Position numbers and translations under genes: made by a program. A model generated the notes under the pieces. It was not told where the DNA came from. It was given only the letters and a program-made list of their open reading frames with translations, and searched no databases. Source: Silene conica (taxonomy: Eukaryota; Streptophyta; Magnoliopsida; Caryophyllales; Caryophyllaceae). From it: a stretch of 64,000 nucleotides of DNA. Where the stretch lies: positions 48,961,705 to 49,025,704 of the forward strand of contig CM055315.2 of assembly GCA_029255685.2 (NCBI GenBank), read 5' to 3'. Position 1 is the stretch's first letter; each line of letters begins with the position of its first letter. Positions 47,693 to 60,224 of this stretch are shown one piece after another.

Positions 47693-48858
47693 ATGGCTCG
47701 TTCACGTTCATCATCACCACAAACACACAATCCTAGCAATACCAGAAATAAAAGTAGTCTTGGCAAGGGTAAACAACAGGGGCCTGGAGAAGAGGATGTG
47801 TTACGTACTAAAGCAATGCATGAAGTCAATCCTATACCTGGTCTGTCATTCACTGATGAAGAGAACCCAGAGGAAAATTTTACGCTAGTAACGAATAGGA
47901 GGAAGAAAAGAACTGAGATTGTTAACCTATCTGAATCTGAGAAGGAACCAGACATTGAACAAGAGGCAGAGTTATTTCAATTTACGGCAGAGGACACCAA
48001 AGAGGAAATTGAGTATTGGAGTCAGGCTGTTTATTGTTTTGTGATTGGTGCTAATCCTCCTTGGGAGGTCTTAAATGGATTTGTGCACAGGATATGGGGC
48101 AAACATGGTATAGACAAGGTCTCGTTTCTTCCTAATGGGATATTCATGGTGAGATTTAAGGACATGAAGGGGAAAGAAACTGTTATTAATGCAGGATACC
48201 ACATGTTTGACAATAAACCTTTAATTGTGAAGGAATGGCAGGAGAACATAGATTTGCTAAAGGAAGAAATCAAAGTGGTACCAGCATGGGTACGTCTGCA
48301 TAATTTACCCCTTAAATTCTGGGGAAAGTGCCTCCCTACAATAGCAAATATGGTTGGATCCTATGTGAAGTCTGATGTAGCAACAGAATCAAAAACCAGA
48401 TTGGGTTTTGCGAGAACTATGAATGAATTGAAAGTAGGGCAAGCATTTCCTAATACAGTCAAATTTAAAGATGAGCATGGAATGATTATAGTGGTAAAAA
48501 TTGAGTATGAATGGAAACCTTTACAATGTGACCACTGTAAAGGTCTTGGTCATGAAGGGAAGACTTGTAGGAGAATGCAGAGAGTACGAAGAATACCTAT
48601 GTTCCAAAGAAAGTGTGGAAACCAATCCAGAAGCCTCCCTCAGTGTTATCAGAGCAAGAATTCCCTGCTCTAACTAGAGGCACAGTATCACAGAATCCAC
48701 CAGCTGTTTTGCAAGCAGATCAAACTGGACTACCTGCTAGACAACAGGCAAATGCACCAGATGAAGGGCCATCACGGATACCTCTCTCTCCAGTGCAGGC
48801 TACTTGGGACATGAATGTTGATAATGGTAACCCTACAAATCCTATACCTCATGAATAA
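47693..48858 (+). pseudogene. LINE ORF1 protein (DUF4283-like, zinc knuckle), one frameshift
   Basis: RNA-binding protein of an L1 LINE. MARSRSSSPQ start, acidic Ser/Thr-rich N-terminus, then YWSQAVYCFVIGANPPWEV, HRIWGKHGIDKVSFL, MFDNKPLIVKEW, PAWVRLHNLPLKFWG, KIEYEWKPLQCDHCKGLGH and a CCHC knuckle. Around 48575-48600 the frame shifts once. The first frame ends at 48673; the other frame carries the rest (KVWKPIQKPPSV, SEQEFPALTRG) to a stop at 48856-48858. That stop overlaps the ORF2 ATG (ATGAATAA), a compact arrangement known in L1 elements. Confidence 0.88.
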
Positions 48859-51800
48859 TCTAGGTTTCTGGAATGTAAGGGGCCTAAACAATGTAAATAA
48901 GCAAAATTTAGTTAAAAGTTTTATTAATAATAATGAGGCCAAGTTGTTTGGTCTGTTAGAAACTAAAATTCATGGAGGAAATGTGAGTAATATTTCTCAA
49001 AAAATGTTGGAAGGATGGTGTGTGACTACTAATAGTAGCTTACACAAAGGAGGTAGGGTGTGGGTCTTATGGCAGCCAGGTAGCTTTGATGTTACTGTCT
49101 TGATGTATGATCCCCAATTCATTCACACCAGAGTCATTTGCAAGGTTACACACAAGGAATTTATGTACACTGTTGTCTATGCTTTCAATGAAGGGAAAGA
49201 TAGGCTTGATCTATGGCAGAATTTGAGTACTTTTGCTGCCTCTAATGATTTGCCATGGGCTGTGGTTGGAGACTTCAATACTATCATTTCTCCAGATGAA
49301 AGGCTTAGGGGCACAACTAAAGAAGAGGATATGGAGGCCTTTATTGATTGCCTCACCACTTGTGGCCTGGTAGATATTACTGCTACAGGGGCTTTTTTCA
49401 CTTGGAATAACAAGCAGGAAGAACACTCAAGGAAATACAGCAGGCTAGATAGGTTTCTAATTAACTCTCTTTGGTCTGCAAACTTTCCAGATATGCATGC
49501 CCATTTTCACCCTGAAGGACTCTTGGATCATAGTCCTTGTATAGTAAGGAATATCAAGCTTGATGGTCAAAGGAATGCTAGTTTTAAATACTATAATATG
49601 TGGGGGTCTGCTCCTGATTTTCTCCCAACCATTCAAGAGGTCTGGCATCAAAGAGTTAATGGTACACCTATGTTTGAGGTGGTGAAAAAACTAAAGGCGC
49701 TTAAACCTCTGCTAAAAGAGCTCAATAAAACTTGTTATGCTGATGTTGAAGTTACTGCTGAAAGACTGGAGATCCAGCTTGAGGATTTGCAGTCCCAACT
49801 GCAACAGAACCCATCCAATGAGGTTCTGATATCCCAGGAACTGAGTATCATGAAGGAATTGAGACACTGGTCTACTGCTAGGACTAGTTTCCTCAAACAA
49901 AATGCAAAAGAGAAATGGGTGGATGATGGTGATGCCAATACAGCTATGTTTCATAGAGCTATTAAGAGCAGGTGCATCAAAAATAGAGTTATTCAGATAG
50001 AAAACAAACATGGTACTCTATGCTCTGATACTGCTAGCATTCAGGAAGCTTTCCTTGATTTCTATACTGATCTGTTGGGCAAGAGGAATACCACTGAAGC
50101 AGTTAGATCTGATGTTCTTCAGACTGGCAACTTATATACTGAGGAGCATTGTAATATTCTACAAAGGCAGGTAACTAAAGAAGAAGTTATGGAGGTTCTC
50201 TTTTCTATTCCCATAGATAAAGCCCCAGGACCAGATGGATTCACCAGTGGATTCTTTAAGGATTCATGGGAGATCACTGGGGAGGATATATGTACTGCAG
50301 TTATGGATTTCTTTTCTAATGGCCAGTTGCTCACACAGATCAATGCTACCAATCTCACTCTCATTCCAAAGTGTGAAAGGCCATCATCTGTCACTCAGTA
50401 CAGGCCCATTGCATGCTGTAATGTGGTGTACAAAGTGATCTCCAAGCTTCTATGCAATAGATTATCACTAGTCTTACATGAGTTGGTGCATGAGAATCAA
50501 GGAGCATTCATCAAGGGTAGGTCTATCATGGAAAATGTGCTCATCTGTCGAGATATTATTCACCTCTATGAGAGGAAAGCTGCTACTCCAAGGTGTTTAT
50601 TCAAAATTGACCTCCAAAAAGCATATGATATAGTTGAGTGAAACTTCATTGAGCAAATCCTTACAGGTCTCCAGTTTCCTGCCAAGTTCATACATCTAGT
50701 TATGCAATGTGTCTCTACTCCCTCCTTCACCTTATCTTTGAATGGCACAAACTTTGGCTATTTTAAGGGGCAAAGGGGCTTAAGACAAGGAGACCCTATC
50801 TCCCCATTACTGTTCACTCTTTGCATGGACTATTTGTCCAGATTGATTACATATGCCACTTCCAGATGGGCCTTTCAGTATCACCCCTTATGCAAGGATC
50901 TCAAGCTCACCCATCTCATGTTTGCAGACGATCTGTTGATGTTTTGCAAAGGCACCCCTACATCTATATGGCTACTCATGAGGGCCTTCTCCTCATTCTC
51001 AAAAGCAACAGGGCTGAAAATGAATAGTTCTAAATCAGAAATCTTCTTCAATGGGATGCCAGAGGATATAAAGGAAGATATAAAACATGTAACTGGTTTT
51101 AAGGAAGGCACATTTCCCTTCAAATACCTGGGGGTTCCAATCAAACCAGGGAAACTTTCCAAACAAGAGTGCTCTTCTTTAACTGAAAAATTGGTGAAAA
51201 GGATAAGGGGACTGGGAGCCAAGAAATTGTCATATGCAGGGAGAATTACCTTGATTAATTCTGTGCTAAATACCTTCCATAACTATTGGGCACAAATGTT
51301 TTTGATCCCTAAGAGTGTCATTAGAAGAATAGTGGCCATTTGTAGGAACTTTCTATGGGATGGTTCCACTGAGTATCACAGAGTGCCTCTGGTAGCTTGG
51401 GATAAGGTCACTATGTCAAAAGAAGAAGGAGGTCTGGGCATTAAGCATGCTGAAACATGGAACCTTGCTACTGTGGGGAAGCTGGTGAGTTGGATTTACT
51501 GTCAAGCTGACAGGTTATGGATAAAATGGGTGAATGCAGTATACCTTAAGCATCAGGAATGGCATGACTATTCTTGTCCTCATGATGCTCCTTGGGTCTG
51601 GAAGGCTATTTATAAGGTGAAAGATATGTTTAAAGATGGGTATGAAGACAATACATGGACTGCCAATAATACTGGCTACTCTATCAGGAATGGATATGAG
51701 TGGTTAAGACCTCTCCAACCACAACCGGAATGGACTCACATAGTGTGGAATTCTTGGAATATTCCTAAGCACTCAATTATCACTTGGCTTCGATTTCAGG

Positions 51801-52213
51801 CAGGGATGAATGTTAAGAGCAAGCACTATAGATTGGGGTGTTGCAATGATGACCTTTGTAACATTTGTCAAAGGGAAGAAGAAACAATTGATCATCTCTT
51901 TGAGCATTGCCAGTATGCAACTATTGTACAGGAACAGTTACTGAAGTGGTATGGAGGGCAGTTACCTACTGTTAAGACCCTTACTGCAGGAAATAGGAAG
52001 GACAGCCAGTGGAAGGTAAGGGTAGCTATTTACAATGCCTATCAGTATCATATCTGGAATCAACGAAATAAAGCAAGGATGGATGAATGCCTACTCAGAC
52101 CTCAACTCATTGCAACTCAGATTGAAGTGGATGTTAAAAATAGGATGAAAAGTAGATTACAGGCAGAGAAGGATCAACTTACATTGAGTTGGTTCAATCT
52201 CAGATTTTATTGA
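48851..52213 (+). pseudogene. LINE ORF2: endonuclease-reverse transcriptase, one in-frame stop
   Basis: About 1120 codons. AP-endonuclease-like domain at residues 1-230 (FWNVRGLNN, LLETKI, VVGDFNTIIS, SRLDRFLIN, LDHSPCIV). Reverse transcriptase at about 430-760 (APGPDGFTSGFF, LIPKCERPSSVTQYRPIACC, RQGDPISPLLF, FADD near residue 691). C-terminal zf-RVT region near 960-1030 (IITWLRFQAGMNVKSKH, CNICQREEETIDHLFEHC). The single TGA at 50639-50641 falls where relatives usually have Trp (AYDxVEW), in the reverse transcriptase. The likely start is the ATG at 48851, overlapping the ORF1 stop; an upstream in-frame ATG exists at 48815. Confidence 0.92.
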
Positions 52214-52306
52214 TGGCTTGATTTTGCTTGTACGAGGGCTCGAACCTCCACCTCCTTGTAATTTATACCTCTTTGATATATATTATACTCACATTTCACC
52301 AAAAAA

Positions 52307-52822
52307 AAAAATCCTTAGTTTATTTTAGTAATAAATAATTATCTCATAAGACAATTATTTATTCCTTATTTAACTTAAAGATATTTTATATAATCCTATT
52401 AAGATTAACAATTCTATTTATTAAAATAGAATACCAATTAAACACTAATTCTACACGACACATATTTGGAAACAAACGTTTCAACTTAAACACATATATA
52501 TTCCGATCATTTCTTCATGATATAGCGTTATAGCTACGGGCTATAACTTGAATCAATCTTGTACTAAAGGTATAGCTGATAAATATAACTTTAGTTCATT
52601 ATGCGCGCTTGATCTTCTATCAATCTTTAACTTAGTCAATTCATTGACTAATATGCTTGAATCTTTTACACTCGATTGATTAGATCTTGTTACTAATAAT
52701 CTGTACACTTAGCACACGATTATACATACGAGTATATAATATATAAATAGCTAGACTTGTCATTATCAAAACATAAACACATATACTATATATATATATA
52801 TATTTGAATATATGGTTCAACA
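52307..52822 (-). repeat. SIRE-like 5' LTR, second segment
   Basis: Continues 46611-47587 after the LINE and ends TTCAACA before the ATTAT duplication. It has a slightly longer TA run (about 52788-52802) than the left LTR and the LTR hairpin at 52527-52547. Confidence 0.92.
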
Positions 52823-53623
52823 ATTATTCTTGATATTTCTTTTTGTCAACAAAATTTCACATTATTTACACATGTAAATCTATTATTTTAATTTCGAATT
52901 TACTTATCAGTGTGATACGCTCATTTTCAATAATTAAAATGTTTTTCTATATTGACTTTTTTATATCGGTTATTTTATCAATATGTTTTTTTTCTATTTT
53001 ATTCAATGATTTGCTGAAAATCATTTATAATTTAATTTTTTAGACTACTTTTTTTTTATTTAATCATATTTTAAATCTAATTGTCTTTTCTTTTTTTTTC
53101 TCCTTAAACACTTCCCCAATTTTTTTCCAATTTAACATCTTTAATTCAAGTTCTTCTAGAAATATTTTTGCAAATAAAGTTGTATATCAATTTTCTAATG
53201 AAAAGCGTAACAATATATTAGTTTCAGACTTCTCAATGATAGATGTTAATAAATTAATTATTTAATTGGACATACTTCCTCTTTAAATGTGATGCAGTCT
53301 CTAAATAATGTTATTCAATATTATAAAATTTAACAAAAAAAGAATTAATTATTTATTAAATTATCGATGTTATGATAAAACCAGTAAATATATTCTAGTC
53401 TGTAAAAAATTTAAAAATTAAGACGATGGTAATTTTCTTTACATGTGTATCATTTTATAGAAGTTATACATTTCTTATTAGACTAAATAAATAAATACCA
53501 GATATTTATTAAATTAATCAAAATATTTTCAAAATTTTACATTTAAATTTTTCATATTATGTATGTATGATTAAGTTTCATTCAGCCTTTGTATTTTCCT
53601 TTTATTTCTTACAAAACCAAAGG
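52823..53623. mobile_element. CACTA-type transposon, copy 2, right part (truncated)
   Basis: Parallels copy 1 from about 32890 to 33692 and then stops at the junction with the chromovirus LTR. The last 390 bp and the right terminus seen in copy 1 are missing. Confidence 0.8.
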
Positions 53624-53915
53624 TGAACTTGACACATATCCTAATGCTAGAAACAAGTATTGGGTCCAGAGGTGAACGTAACACATATCCCAATACACTG
53701 CTATCGCACACCGGGTCCAGAGGTGAACTTAACACATATCCCGTGTACGACAACCGATCACGTGTCAGGTCCAGAGGTGAACTTAACACATATCCTGACA
53801 CGCCACAAGCAAAACACGTAATGGGTCTAGAGGTGAACTTAACACATATCCCATCACGCGACACGCAAAACACGTAATGGGTCCAGAGGTGAACTTAACA
53901 CTTATCCCATCACGC
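53622..53915. repeat. array of about five and a half core-with-complementary-arms repeats
   Basis: Cores AGGTGAACTTAACACATAT (variants) recur every 48-57 bp, each between arms complementary to one another: GTATTGGG/CCCAATAC, GTGTCAGG/CCTGACAC, ATGGG/CCCAT. Corresponds to units 5-10 of the array at 61505-62015. Confidence 0.88.
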
Positions 53916-54214
53916 GACATACAACTCAACCATTAACATCCAAAGATAGAAACTAACCTATAGCTCTAACTTCTTAAACCACTATACAACACTTAATTGA
54001 TCCCGGGAACTAAGATGAGGGAGAGCCGGTTTCCCTTTCGGTTACCCGACCAGGGGGTCTCTATCCTCACTCCATTCCCGAACCCAATATAGTGTCGCCC
54101 ATCCTCCGGGGACCTCAAACATGTATTAAAAGTACAAGAAACGAGTTTCAATCAAAACCGATCAATCGTTTAAAAGTTAGAAACAAATTACGAAATAAAA
54201 ACAAGCTACAGGGA

Positions 54215-54615
54215 TCCCCAGCCGGTCTGCAGGCAGCCGGCCTACCGGTTGGTGATCCATCACAGCCTTCCTCTCCTCCAATGCGAGAACAACCACAAAG
54301 GACTCCCAGCCGGTCGGCAGGCAGCCGGTCGGCAGGCAGCCGGCCTACCGGCTGGGAACCCAATCCCCTACACTTTACGAAAAATCCTAAAAGAGGCTAC
54401 CAGCCGGTCGGCAGGCAGCCGACCCACCGGCAGGCAACCCAAAGCATATTTCTCAAACTTTCGCAAATTACCTACAATGCCCTCCCAGCCGGCTGGCAGG
54501 CGGTCGGTCTGCCGGCTGGGCATCCTAATCCTAGTTATCTTAGAATTTCGCAAAAACCACTAAAAGCACCCCCAGCCGGTCGACCAGCGGCCCGTCGGTC
54601 GACCGGCTCAGAGAG
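54215..54615. repeat. GC-rich CCGGTCGGCAGGCAG minisatellite clusters
   Basis: Clusters of CAGCCGGTCGGCAGG, GCCGGCCTACCGGCTGG and, at about 54570-54605, CGGTCGACC motifs are separated by unique AT-rich spacers. The right LTR has fewer copies in the first cluster and more in a later one. Confidence 0.85.
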
Positions 54616-55639
54616 CCTGATCGTAAAAATCGCATTTTCCCGTGAACTCAAAACCTCATTAAATCGATGCCAAACTTTAAGAATTGCAACATATGAAGTT
54701 TACCCAATATCACAAATCACCCAATAACACTATCTATCAGCAATTAAACCACAAAACAATCCTCAAACGATTATTACATGTATCCGTCGCAAACATGAAA
54801 TTTCTGAAAATGAATGATTAAGCAAATGAAACATCATCCAAGCATGAATTCATCAAGTAAGAGCATTCCTAACATGTTACTAAGTCCATTAATCATCAAC
54901 CTCAAACAAAAATCAGAAACAATAACAAGAACACAACAAAACTTGTTATTTTAACAAAAAGGCCGAGTTACTCGTAATCGTCACCTTAAATGCAATCCCG
55001 CTCAAAGCTCGTCTTCCACAATGAAGCTATCTACGTCCGGGTCTTCCAAGCCTTCGCCTACAATCAAGAAAAACGAGTTTAAGGACTGAAAAACGGATTC
55101 TAGGAAAACAGCCTATTTTTCGAAATAAGGGAAATGAAAATAGGAAGTTACGAATGGCATGCAAATTCGATGAGGATTCCGAAAATGATATTATTACCTG
55201 GATTCGGTGAACGGATGATGAAGAAAAGAGGAAAAGAAGATGAAGATTATGGAGGTTTTGTGAGGAAATGAAATGTCAGTATGTTTTGTTTTTGAGGATG
55301 ACACTATGTCGACTAAAGGGTCTTATGAGGGTTTAAGGGTTGTCCTTTCCGTTTAAATGAAACGGGTTTGGATATCTTGACAGGTTTTAAGCTGTGAACT
55401 TAAGTTGCCAAGTTTGTATTCGTCTTAAAGACTTACGGTTCTTAAGACGGATCTTAGTATTTATTAAAATATTTTCCGTTAAGTTATTAAAATATTATTT
55501 TTATTACTTAAAATAATTAAAACCTTTAAAATATGTTTTATAAAAATACGGACTGTTACAATCACCCCAACTTCAAAAAGTTTCGTCCTCGAAACTCGAA
55601 CAAGGATAAATTCTAACTACTATACCTCAATCGAAAAGA

Positions 55640-58600
55640 GAAGGATGCGCAGTACGCATCGACGCCTCGGTCTCCCACGTCTGCTCTTCAACATCACCGC
55701 AACGCCAAAGGATCTTCACTAAAGGCACCACCTTGCTCCTAAGCTTCCTATCCTGCCGGTCTAGGATCTTCACGGGACGCTCCTCGAAAGCAAGACTCGG
55801 CTATAAGTTCTCGATCTCTCTAGGCAAAACATGACTCGGATCACTAACATACTTACGGAGCTGAGAAACATGAAAGACACTATGAACCTTGCCCAAACTA
55901 GAAGGCAAGTCCAAACGATAAGCAGCAGCACCAATCCTCTTCACGATCTCAAATGGCCCAATATACTTAGGACTCAACTTGCCCTTAACTCCAAACCTCT
56001 TAACGCCCTTCATCGGTGAAACTCTCAAGAAGACTCTATCACCCACCTCAAACTCTAGAGGTCTACGGCGAACATCAGCATAGGATTTCTGCCGATCCTG
56101 TGCGGCCTTCATCCTACCTCTGATAAGCTGAACCTGATCAATCGTAACAGCTAACTGGTCCGCTTCTAGGTCGTGCACGTCACTCGCCTGATCCCAACAG
56201 ATCGGATTACGGCACTTCCTACCATATAGAGCCTCGTACGGAGCCATACCAATAGATGAATGGTAACTGTTGTTGTAAGAAAACTCAACTAGTGGTAGAC
56301 ACTGCTCCCAAGAACTCTGGAAATCAAGTGCACAAGCACGGAGCAAGTCCTCTAATGTCTGAATAGTCCTCTCGGACTGACCATCGGTCGCGGCATGAAA
56401 TGCGGTACTCATCAGCAAACGGCTACCCATAGCCTCCTGTAAAGCCTTCCAAAATCTGGAAAAGAAACGAGGATCACGATCGGAAACGATCTCTCTCGGG
56501 ACACCATGGTAACGGGCTATCTCTGCAATATAAGCCCTGGCTAAACGGTCCATATCCCATGTCTCTCTGATAGGCACAAATATGGCACACTTAGTTAGCC
56601 TATCAACCACAACCCAAATCGCATCCTTGCCTCCCACTGTCTTAGGCAATGCTGTCACAAAGTCCATCGATATGCACTCCCACTTCCACTGAGGAACGTG
56701 GAGCGGCGGTAACAAACCACCTGGCCTCCTAAGCTCTATCTTGACTTGTTGACAAGTCAAGCACCTACTCACGTAATCCAAAATGTCTTTCTTCATCTCG
56801 GGCCACCAAAATATAAGTCCCAAGTCCTTGTGCATCTTCTCTCTGCCCGGATGAACTGAATACGGTGTCAAGTGAGCCTCATCAAGAACCCTCTTCCTCA
56901 AATCTGGCACATCTGGAACATACATCCTACCACGGAATCTAAGGAAACCATCGGAATCAATCGCTAAGTCTGGTGCAGCACCACTCGAAATCTTAGCCTC
57001 GAACTTCCGAAAAGCAGCATCCGTAGGTAAACTCCGGCGAATCTCCCAATATAAGGACGGCTCGGCAGTCATAGCAGATAACCAATCAAAACCACTACCA
57101 ACCATCTCCAATCTCAGCTTCCGGAACTCGGAACACAACTCATCTGGCAATACACGCATATCACTCATCGAATGAGAAGTCTTGCGGCTAAGCGCATCAG
57201 TAACCACATTGGCCTTACCCTCATGATACAATTACTTAATGTCATAATCCTTAACCAACTCTAGCCAACGACGCTGTCGCATATTGAGGTCCTTCTGTGT
57301 GAAAATGTACTTAAGACTTTTATGATCCGTGAAAATGCGACAATGAGATCCCATCAAGTAATGACGCCACATCTTCAAGGCATGAACAACAGCAGCTAAC
57401 TCAAGGTCATGTGTCGGATATTTTACCTCGTGAACTCGCAACTGTCTAGATGAGTAAGCTATCACCTTACCACTCTGCATCAACACACATCCAAGCCCTA
57501 ACATCGAAGCATCGCAATAAACATCGAAGTCAACTCCAATCTCTGGCAAAGCAAGTACGGGAGCGGAAGTCAACCTAGTCTTCAATTCCTGGAAAGAACT
57601 CTCACACTTATCGGTCCACACAAATTTGGCTTCCTTCTTTAATAACTGAGTCATCGGACGAGCCAATCTAGAGAAATCGTCAACAAATCGACGGTAGTAA
57701 CCTGCTAAACCAAGGAAACTACGAATCTCACCCACATCTTTGGGACTCTCCCAATCAACAACGGCCACAATCTTCGTGGGGTCAACCATAACTCCCTAAC
57801 TAGATATCACATGTCCAAGAAATGCAACCTTAGAAAGCCAAAACTCACACTTAGAGAACTTCCCGAACCACTTCTGTCGACGTAAAATCCCAAGAATCAA
57901 TCCGAGATGCTCGACATGCTCCTCATTGGTCTTCGAATAAATGAGAACGTCATCAATAAACACCACAACACAAGTGTCAAGATACTCACTAAAGGTGCGG
58001 TTCATCTGATCCATGAAGATAGCGGGTGCATTGGTCAACCCAAAAGGCATAACCACGAACTCAAAACGCCCATATCTGGTACGAAAAGCAGTCTTCGCAA
58101 TATCAGCCTCTCTCACTGGAATCAGATGATAACTCGATCGAAGATCAATCATAGAAAACCTAGAAGCACCTCTCAACTGATCAAACAAGTCATCTATCCT
58201 AGGCAAAGGATATCTGTTCTTCACGGTCACTCTGTTCAGCTCTCTATAGTCAATGCAAAGTCTCATGGAACCATCTTTCTTCTTAACAAATAAAACTGGA
58301 GCACCCCACGGAAAAGCACTCGGTCTAATGAATCCCTTCTCGATCATCTCTTCCAACTGTTGCTTCAATTCTTTCAACTCTGGTGGAGCCATACGGTAAG
58401 GAGCTTTGGATATAGGTCCGGTACCTGGAACAAGCTCAATATTAAACTCCACATCTCTCTCTGGCGGTATCCCTGGCAAGTCATCTGGGAAAACATCTGG
58501 AAACTCACGAACAATGGCTACATCCTCAAGCTTCGGTAGCGATGGTTTTGCAGCTGAAACAACACACAAGAAGGCTTGGCAACCCTTCCTAAGAAGATGA

Positions 58601-60060
58601 GATGCTTTCATCGAAGAAATAACACGGACACCCTTTTTAGGGCGAGTTCCCCTATAGGAAACACGAACTCCTGAAGAACTGCTCAAGCAGATTTTCTGGT
58701 CGCGACACTCGAAGCGAGCATGGTATCGCGATAACCAATCCATACCGAGTATAATGTCAAATTCCTCGAGAGGAAATCTCATTAAGTCCGCTGGAAATGT
58801 GGCTTGACCAATAATAATCGGAACATCCCTATGGGACGAAGAGCAGGAAAACATGTCTCCAGAAGGTAAGGAATAGGAAGTCTCCTCAACCAATGAAGAC
58901 TCAAGAGCTAAACGGTCTGCGAACTGAGTCGATATAAATGATAAAGAAGCTCCAGTGTCAAACAAAATAAGACACTCAGCACCAAGTACAGAAAAGATAT
59001 CAACCACAATATCTGGATGAGCCTCAGCCTCAGCCCTAGTCATCACGAAGATCTTCCCCTTCGGCTTTCCTCCTCTAGTCACTGTAGCTGTGGCAGCCTT
59101 GCCAAGTGCGGTTTTCCTCTCAGGACACTCATAAGATCGATGCCCAAATCCATTACAGGTGAAACACTTATAGGCATTCTTGAAACAGTCAAAACCCGGA
59201 TGAGATGGTTTACCACAACGGTGGCAAACACTAGCAGCTGTGTCGGTGTGAACAACGGTCTTAACAACCGGAGCAGAGAACCTCTCAAATCGCTTCTTCT
59301 GAGAAGAAGGCGAAGAAGTAGAAGGAACAAACGGTCTCTTCCCCTGGTAAAATGATCTCTGGTGAGAAGTAACACTGGAAGTAGCAGCTCGGGTCTCAGC
59401 ATCTATGGCACGAATGGAACTCTCGGCCCAAATAGCATCATCATATACCTCCACAAAAGAATTTGAGTCACGGCGAACCATACTCTCAATGCGCGGCCCT
59501 AACTTCCCTCGGTAGAAGTAAACTCTCTCAGCCTCATCTCTGACAAACTTCGAAGCGAAATGTGCAAGCTGGTTAAATTTGTCGGTGAACTCCTGAACGG
59601 ACATCTTACCCTGCTTCAAGTCCATGAACTCCTTAAGTCTCTGTGATCTAAGCTCCTTAGGATAAAACCTCGTCTCGAGCTTATCCTTAAAAGCCTCCCA
59701 ATCGAACAAAGGATCAAGAATGAAAGTCGGTCCGGTCAATGCCCACCATCTATCGGCCTCTAGGGTCAAAAAGTGAGTGGCTAGCCGCACTCTATCCTCT
59801 CTGCCAACCGAATATATGGTGAAGCTCTTTTCCATCTCACGGAACCACTCAGTAAGAGCTACCGGATCAACCTCGCCTCCATAAGTCTTCACGTGGCTCC
59901 TAGACATCTGGGATGCTATCCAAGAGAAGCTACCAGGACGATTAGCCTCATTGCCTGGCGGTGGAGGAGGTGGAACAGTCCCTGCTTGATGTTTCTGGTT
60001 CTCAAGCAACTGATGAAGTGCTTGCATTATAGTGTTCTCAGCAGCCGTGGTTCTCACCAT
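55640..60060 (-). pseudogene. chromovirus gag-pol remains
   Basis: From ATG at 60058-60060: a proline-rich start, gag ([40 protein letters not shown]), two knuckles ([28 protein letters not shown]), protease ([13 protein letters not shown]) and reverse transcriptase ([50 protein letters not shown]). RNase H lies at about 57240-57560 ([25 protein letters not shown]). Integrase lies at about 56050-56950 (HPGREKMHKDL, CLTCQQVK, MDFVTALPKTVGGKDAIWVV, SDRDPRFFSRFW). The GPFEIVKRIGAAAYRL and VFHVSQLRKY segments lead to chromodomain-like residues (LVKILW, QTWE) near 55660-55740. About three breaks in all. Tekay/Del is the best lineage guess. Confidence 0.9.
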
Positions 60061-60212
60061 CCTTCAAAAGAGAAAACAAGTGTTAACTTAGCAATTAGCA
60101 TTCACAAATAGACTACAATATAAATCCTTAGATCTACCCATCTCTCATTCATTATTTGTTTATTTGGTCAAGTTAAGGTTGGGGGTCACATGAGTGCGTC
60201 GGGAACAATAAT

Positions 60213-60224
60213 GCTCTGATACCA
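60213..60224 (-). other. primer-binding site (initiator tRNA-Met), chromovirus
   Basis: GCTCTGATACCA on plus, 2 bp from the 5' LTR start at 60227. Confidence 0.9.

Larger units (their letters stand above)
47588..52306 (+). mobile_element. L1-type LINE, apparently full length, in SIRE-like 5' LTR
   Basis: Starts TTTTGGGGCCACAG, then a run of A and CCCTAG, ORF1 from 47693, ORF2 from 48851, a short 3' tail and poly-A. The flanking duplication is AAAAAT at 47582-47587 and 52307-52312 (its extent is blurred by the poly-A). The undamaged target is visible in the other LTR at 37591-37596. 4.7 kb is short for a plant L1 but both ORFs are present. It is younger than the SIRE-like element that hosts it. 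Confidence 0.9.
36620..52822 (-). mobile_element. SIRE/Maximus-like copia retrotransposon with third ORF, holding a LINE
   Basis: LTRs at 36620-38100 and 46611-52822 (the latter split by a LINE) are flanked by ATTAT (36615-36619, 52823-52827). Primer site at 46597-46608, polypurine tract at 38101-38115. On the minus strand it carries long gag and pol frames and, between pol and the 3' LTR, a 513-codon third ORF, the layout of the SIRE group. The two LTRs differ at about nine sites in 1.48 kb by hand count (about 0.6%), so it is young. It looks nearly whole apart from the LINE in its 5' LTR. It sits in CACTA copy 2. Confidence 0.93.
53622..55560 (-). repeat. chromovirus 3' LTR (left), outer part missing
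   Basis: Ends GGACTGTTACA. It begins in the middle of the hairpin-repeat array (53622-53915) and so lacks roughly the first 0.85 kb seen in the right LTR. It contains the CCGGTCGG-type minisatellite (54215-54615) and the undisturbed target site of the copia insertion (GGGTTTGGATATC, about 55363-55376). Confidence 0.88.

Noticed and set aside
53623-54727. Open frames repeating NLTHI or SRGELNTYP, and PAGRQAAGR-type peptides
   Set aside because: Translations of the hairpin array and GC-rich minisatellites in the chromovirus LTRs.
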